From positions 1-7,720 of the forward strand of contig CAJOER010000091.1 of NCBI GenBank assembly GCA_905233805.1: a stretch of 7,720 nucleotides of DNA. Reading direction: 5' to 3'. Of the stretch, positions 5,064 to 7,720 are shown one piece after another. Under the pieces are notes generated by a model, which had not been told where the DNA came from, searched no databases, and saw only the letters and a list, made by a program, of their open reading frames with translations. How positions within the stretch are numbered: the first letter of the stretch is position 1; every line of letters begins with the position of its first letter. This stretch comes from an uncultured Eubacterium sp. Lineage in GTDB: Bacteria > Bacillota > Clostridia > Oscillospirales > Acutalibacteraceae. Both the position numbers and the translations under genes were made by a program.

Positions 5064-6656
5064 ATGCGATTTACACCTATTAAAACAACATATAAATTAG
5101 AACCTAAATCGGTTGACCTTGTAAGCGAGGACGTTCAGGCGTTTTTAAAAGAACTCAAAGCGCCTAAAAAGAATATTATCGAAGCAAGGCTGACTGTTGA
5201 AGAAATACTGCTCGACTTTATGGAAGAGTACGGAAGCGAAAAGGAGTTCGTTTATATCAAAAACAACTTCCTCGGCAAGCCGTATATTACCATATCCGTT
5301 CAGGGCGAGCCGTTTAATCCGCTTGAAAAAGATGACGACGAATTCGGCAACTGGTCAAGCGCACTGATTCAGAATGCGGATTACACCCCGTCTTATACCT
5401 TTGACAGGGGCGTAAACGCAGTAACAATGCGTTTTTCAAAAAAAGAGATAAATCCGATTATAAAACTGTTAATTGCAATTGTTGCGGCAGTGTTTATATC
5501 TTTATTGAAAGCGTTGCTGCCTGACGGCGGAATCGGGTATATTAAAACCAGTCTTCTCGACCCGCTTTATACCGCTTTTCTCGGGCTTATGACTACAATT
5601 GAAATCCCGCTTGTATTTTTGTCTGTCACCTGCGGAATTATAGGAATAGGCGACAGCACCGTTTTCGGAAAAATCGGGCGTAAGATGGTTTTGCGTTTCG
5701 TTACGGTTATCCTGCTTTTTACTACCGTTGCCGGCGTAATTTTCTCTATGCTGTTCACAAGATTTGCCGAAGAAAGCAGCGGCGGAATATCCCTTAAAGT
5801 CGGCGTGGATATGCTGATGGATTTAATCCCGAAAAACCTTATAGAGCCGATTACAAGCGGAAATACAATGCAGGTAGTGCTTATGGCGGTAGTTATCGGC
5901 GTTTCGCTTGTAGTGCTCGGCGGAAAGGCCAAGACAATCTCAAATATTATAAACGAAGGGAACCGTATTATAGTCTATATAACCGGGCTGATTTCAAAGC
6001 TTCTCCCGCTGTTTATTTTTGTAATCCTACTTGATATGATATGGAGCGGAAATGTCCGTGTATTCCTTAATATGTGGAAAGCGGTTGCTGCGTTTGTATC
6101 GGTTCTTATTGTATTCTTTTTCATTATGCTTATTACGGTTTCAAATAAAGAAGGCGTAAAAGCAAAAACGCTTATAGAAAAAATGATGTCGACCTTCTTA
6201 ATTGGCTTCGGCACGGCGTCTTCAATCGCCGCCAACGGCGAATGTTCGCATAGCCTGTACAGCAGAATGGGCGTAAACAAAAGATTTGTTGAGTTCGGCC
6301 AGCCCGTCGGCGGCGTAATCTTTATGCCCTCAACTGCGATTAACTTTATGGTATGCGCTATCTATATGGCGTCGTATTATAAGGTTAAGGTTTCGCTTCT
6401 CTGGTTCATTATTGCAATAATTATTTGTTCGTTCGTCGCTATTGCAACTCCGCCCGTTCCCGGCGGCGCGATTGCGGCATATACGGTAATATTTGCACAG
6501 CTCGGAATACCCGCTGAATCGGTCGCAATAGCGGTTACGCTCGACATTCTTTTTGACTTTATTGCAACCGCGTTTGACGGCGCGTTCTTACAGCTTGAAC
6601 TCATAAGGCAGGCTGACGAAAACAAGATGCTCAATTACGATGTGCTGAGAAATTAA
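5064..6656 (+). CDS. Dicarboxylate/amino acid:cation symporter (SLC1/DAACS-like) with N-terminal degenerate GHKL (anti-sigma ATPase-like) domain
   Basis: The protein has 530 residues. Residues about 1-125 are soluble and resemble an RsbW/SpoIIAB-type GHKL domain: IIEARLTVEEILLDFMEEYG (38-57) at the N-box, ITISVQGEPFNPLE (75-88) at the G1 box, and SYTFDRGVNAVTMRF (110-124) as the closing strands. The N-box Asn, the G1 Asp and the GLGI glycine motif are all missing. Residues about 130-510 form a multi-pass transporter with a DAACS pattern: re-entrant loop 1 GTASSIAAN (383-391), FMPST (420-424) where NMDGT is usual, loop 2 TPPVPGG (462-468), and a last helix LDILFDFIATAFD (493-505). It should sit in the inner membrane with the GHKL part in the cytoplasm. 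No good ribosome site precedes the ATG, so coupling to the dipeptidase frame ending 22 bp upstream is possible. The PP2C gene follows after 16 bp. The transporter family is confident; the GHKL call is moderate; substrate unknown. Confidence 0.85.
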   Translation: MRFTPIKTTYKLEPKSVDLVSEDVQAFLKELKAPKKNIIEARLTVEEILLDFMEEYGSEKEFVYIKNNFLGKPYITISVQGEPFNPLEKDDDEFGNWSSALIQNADYTPSYTFDRGVNAVTMRFSKKEINPIIKLLIAIVAAVFISLLKALLPDGGIGYIKTSLLDPLYTAFLGLMTTIEIPLVFLSVTCGIIGIGDSTVFGKIGRKMVLRFVTVILLFTTVAGVIFSMLFTRFAEESSGGISLKVGVDMLMDLIPKNLIEPITSGNTMQVVLMAVVIGVSLVVLGGKAKTISNIINEGNRIIVYITGLISKLLPLFIFVILLDMIWSGNVRVFLNMWKAVAAFVSVLIVFFFIMLITVSNKEGVKAKTLIEKMMSTFLIGFGTASSIAANGECSHSLYSRMGVNKRFVEFGQPVGGVIFMPSTAINFMVCAIYMASYYKVKVSLLWFIIAIIICSFVAIATPPVPGGAIAAYTVIFAQLGIPAESVAIAVTLDILFDFIATAFDGAFLQLELIRQADENKMLNYDVLRN

Positions 6657-6672
6657 TTTTATGGGAGTTAAT

Positions 6673-7720
6673 ATGAAAACAATTGAAAAACTTCGTTCAA
6701 GTATGGCGGTAAACTTAATAGGTATGATAGTTGCGCTGCTGATTGTGTTTGGTGTTATCGTAAGTACAATCGGTTTTATAAGCTTTAACAATTCTTTTAA
6801 AAAAGAGTATTCGGTTACGACTTATCATATCGCACGTACCGCCGCAACCATTGTAAACGGCGACAGCATTGACGCTTATCTCGACGGCACGGGGGATATG
6901 GCTGAATATGAGCAGACACGTGAATACCTTGACGGATACTGTAAGGAAATCAGCGTTTCGCTTATATATGTAATCAAGGTCGATACAAGCGATTACGGCC
7001 GTTTTGTTTCGGTGTTCAACTCCGTTGACAATGAGATCGGAGGTACCGATTATGAGCCGTGGGAACTCGGCTTCAAGCGTGACACGACAAACGACGAATA
7101 CCGCGAAAAATACGAGAAGGTTTATACTCAGCAGGAGGAGTATCAGGATGTTTACAGAACGAATAACTTAAACGGAAAACTCCCGCATATTACTACTATC
7201 GCGCCCGTTAAGAATTCTTCGGGTGAGGTAGTGGCTCTCCTGTGCGTTCAGAGGCCTATGAGCGAACTTAAAGCGGGTATGCGCCCCTATCTTATTACAA
7301 GCGCCCTTTCCGCACTTTTATTCGCGATTCTGACCTCGGTATTCGCTTCTTTCTATATCAGAAAGCAGTTTTTAACCCCTGTAAGCAAGGTAGCCGCTGA
7401 GGCAACCCGATTTGCAAAGGAAAACAAAAAAGGGGAAACCCTCGGCGATATAAGCAGAATTTCCGAAATATCAAAACTTGCGCACTCTATTGACACTATG
7501 GAAACCGATATGCTGAGTTACATTGATAACCTTACCTCGGTTACTGCTGAAAAAGAGAGAATAGGAGCGGAACTTTCCGTTGCAAGCGTTATTCAGGAAA
7601 ACTCAATTCCGAATATATTCCCGGCATTCCCCGAGCGGAAGGAGTTTGATATTTACGGTTCAATGACTCCCGCAAAGGAGGTCGGCGGAGATTTCTATAA
7701 TTTCTTTCTTATTGACGATG
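6673..7720 (+). CDS. Membrane-anchored SpoIIE/RsbU-type PP2C serine phosphatase with sensor and HAMP-like region; 3' end outside window
   Basis: The frame is open from ATG 6673 to the window edge, giving 349 residues. GGGAG (6663-6667) five bases upstream supports this start; an in-frame ATG at 6661 is the weaker choice. Residues 12-37 are membrane segment one, about 38-205 an extracytoplasmic sensor-like domain, and about 206-229 membrane segment two. A HAMP-like linker starts around LTPVSKVAAE (234-243). A coiled helix ending ERIGAELSVASVIQENSIP (295-313) leads into the PP2C domain: FPERKEFDIYGSM, then PAKEVGGDFYNFFLIDD (333-349). Asp340 is the first expected metal ligand; the motif reads GGDFYN where GGDFYD is usual. 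The rest of the catalytic domain is beyond the edge. Proteins of this type dephosphorylate phospho-serine STAS proteins, and a STAS protein is encoded upstream in the same operon, which makes it the obvious candidate substrate. Confidence 0.9.
   Translation, partial: MKTIEKLRSSMAVNLIGMIVALLIVFGVIVSTIGFISFNNSFKKEYSVTTYHIARTAATIVNGDSIDAYLDGTGDMAEYEQTREYLDGYCKEISVSLIYVIKVDTSDYGRFVSVFNSVDNEIGGTDYEPWELGFKRDTTNDEYREKYEKVYTQQEEYQDVYRTNNLNGKLPHITTIAPVKNSSGEVVALLCVQRPMSELKAGMRPYLITSALSALLFAILTSVFASFYIRKQFLTPVSKVAAEATRFAKENKKGETLGDISRISEISKLAHSIDTMETDMLSYIDNLTSVTAEKERIGAELSVASVIQENSIPNIFPAFPERKEFDIYGSMTPAKEVGGDFYNFFLIDD

Noticed and set aside
5567..5932. A 121-codon - strand open frame, with further - strand frames at 5975-6280 and 6377-6634
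   Set aside because: All are antisense to membrane helices of the symporter and show no start signals or family features.
1..7720. CRISPR array, insertion sequence or replication origin
   Set aside because: No regularly spaced repeats, transposase motifs, terminal inverted repeats or DnaA-box clusters were seen.

Overview
The window looks like chromosomal DNA of a low-to-mid GC clostridial Firmicute, most likely an Oscillospiraceae/Ruminococcaceae-type gut anaerobe. The support is AAGGAG-type ribosome binding sites, extended -10 promoters, tRNA genes with encoded CCA, tight same-strand gene packing, and protein families (DUF853 helicase-like ATPase, RelA/SpoT-like HD protein, STAS, SpoIIE-type PP2C, DUF3592, VanX-type dipeptidase) that commonly occur in that group. 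The taxonomic call is inference. Everything found lies on the + strand.

Layout. Bases 1-971 hold the C-terminal two thirds of a HerA-like/DUF853 (YjgR family) ATPase, closed by a strong intrinsic terminator. Bases 1014-1390 hold a tRNA unit: a promoter, tRNA-Ala(CGC), a 110-bp spacer, an exact 20-bp copy of that tRNA's 3' end, tRNA-Ala(GGC), and a terminator. Bases 1427-7720 hold one long apparent operon behind an extended -10 promoter. Its genes are a small RelA/SpoT-like (alarmone hydrolase type) HD protein, a STAS + aminoglycoside-phosphotransferase-like kinase fusion, a two-membrane-segment DUF3592 protein, an alpha/beta hydrolase, a broken VanX/DdpX-type D-Ala-D-Ala dipeptidase, a dicarboxylate/amino acid:cation (SLC1-type) symporter carrying a degenerate anti-sigma-factor-like ATPase domain at its N-terminus, and a membrane-bound SpoIIE/RsbU-type PP2C phosphatase that runs off the right edge. 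Gaps between these genes are only 4-22 bp.

How the genes may work together. STAS protein, GHKL (RsbW-like) ATPase and PP2C phosphatase are the three parts of a classical partner-switching circuit. Here each is attached to something unexpected: the STAS domain to a small-molecule-type kinase, the GHKL domain to a membrane transporter, and the phosphatase to a sensor/HAMP-like membrane module. No sigma factor is visible. A reasonable hypothesis is a membrane-level switch in which the phosphatase and a kinase set the phosphorylation of the STAS domain, which in turn engages the GHKL domain of the symporter to control transport, with alarmone turnover in the same transcript. The domain calls rest on visible motifs; the circuit is inference.
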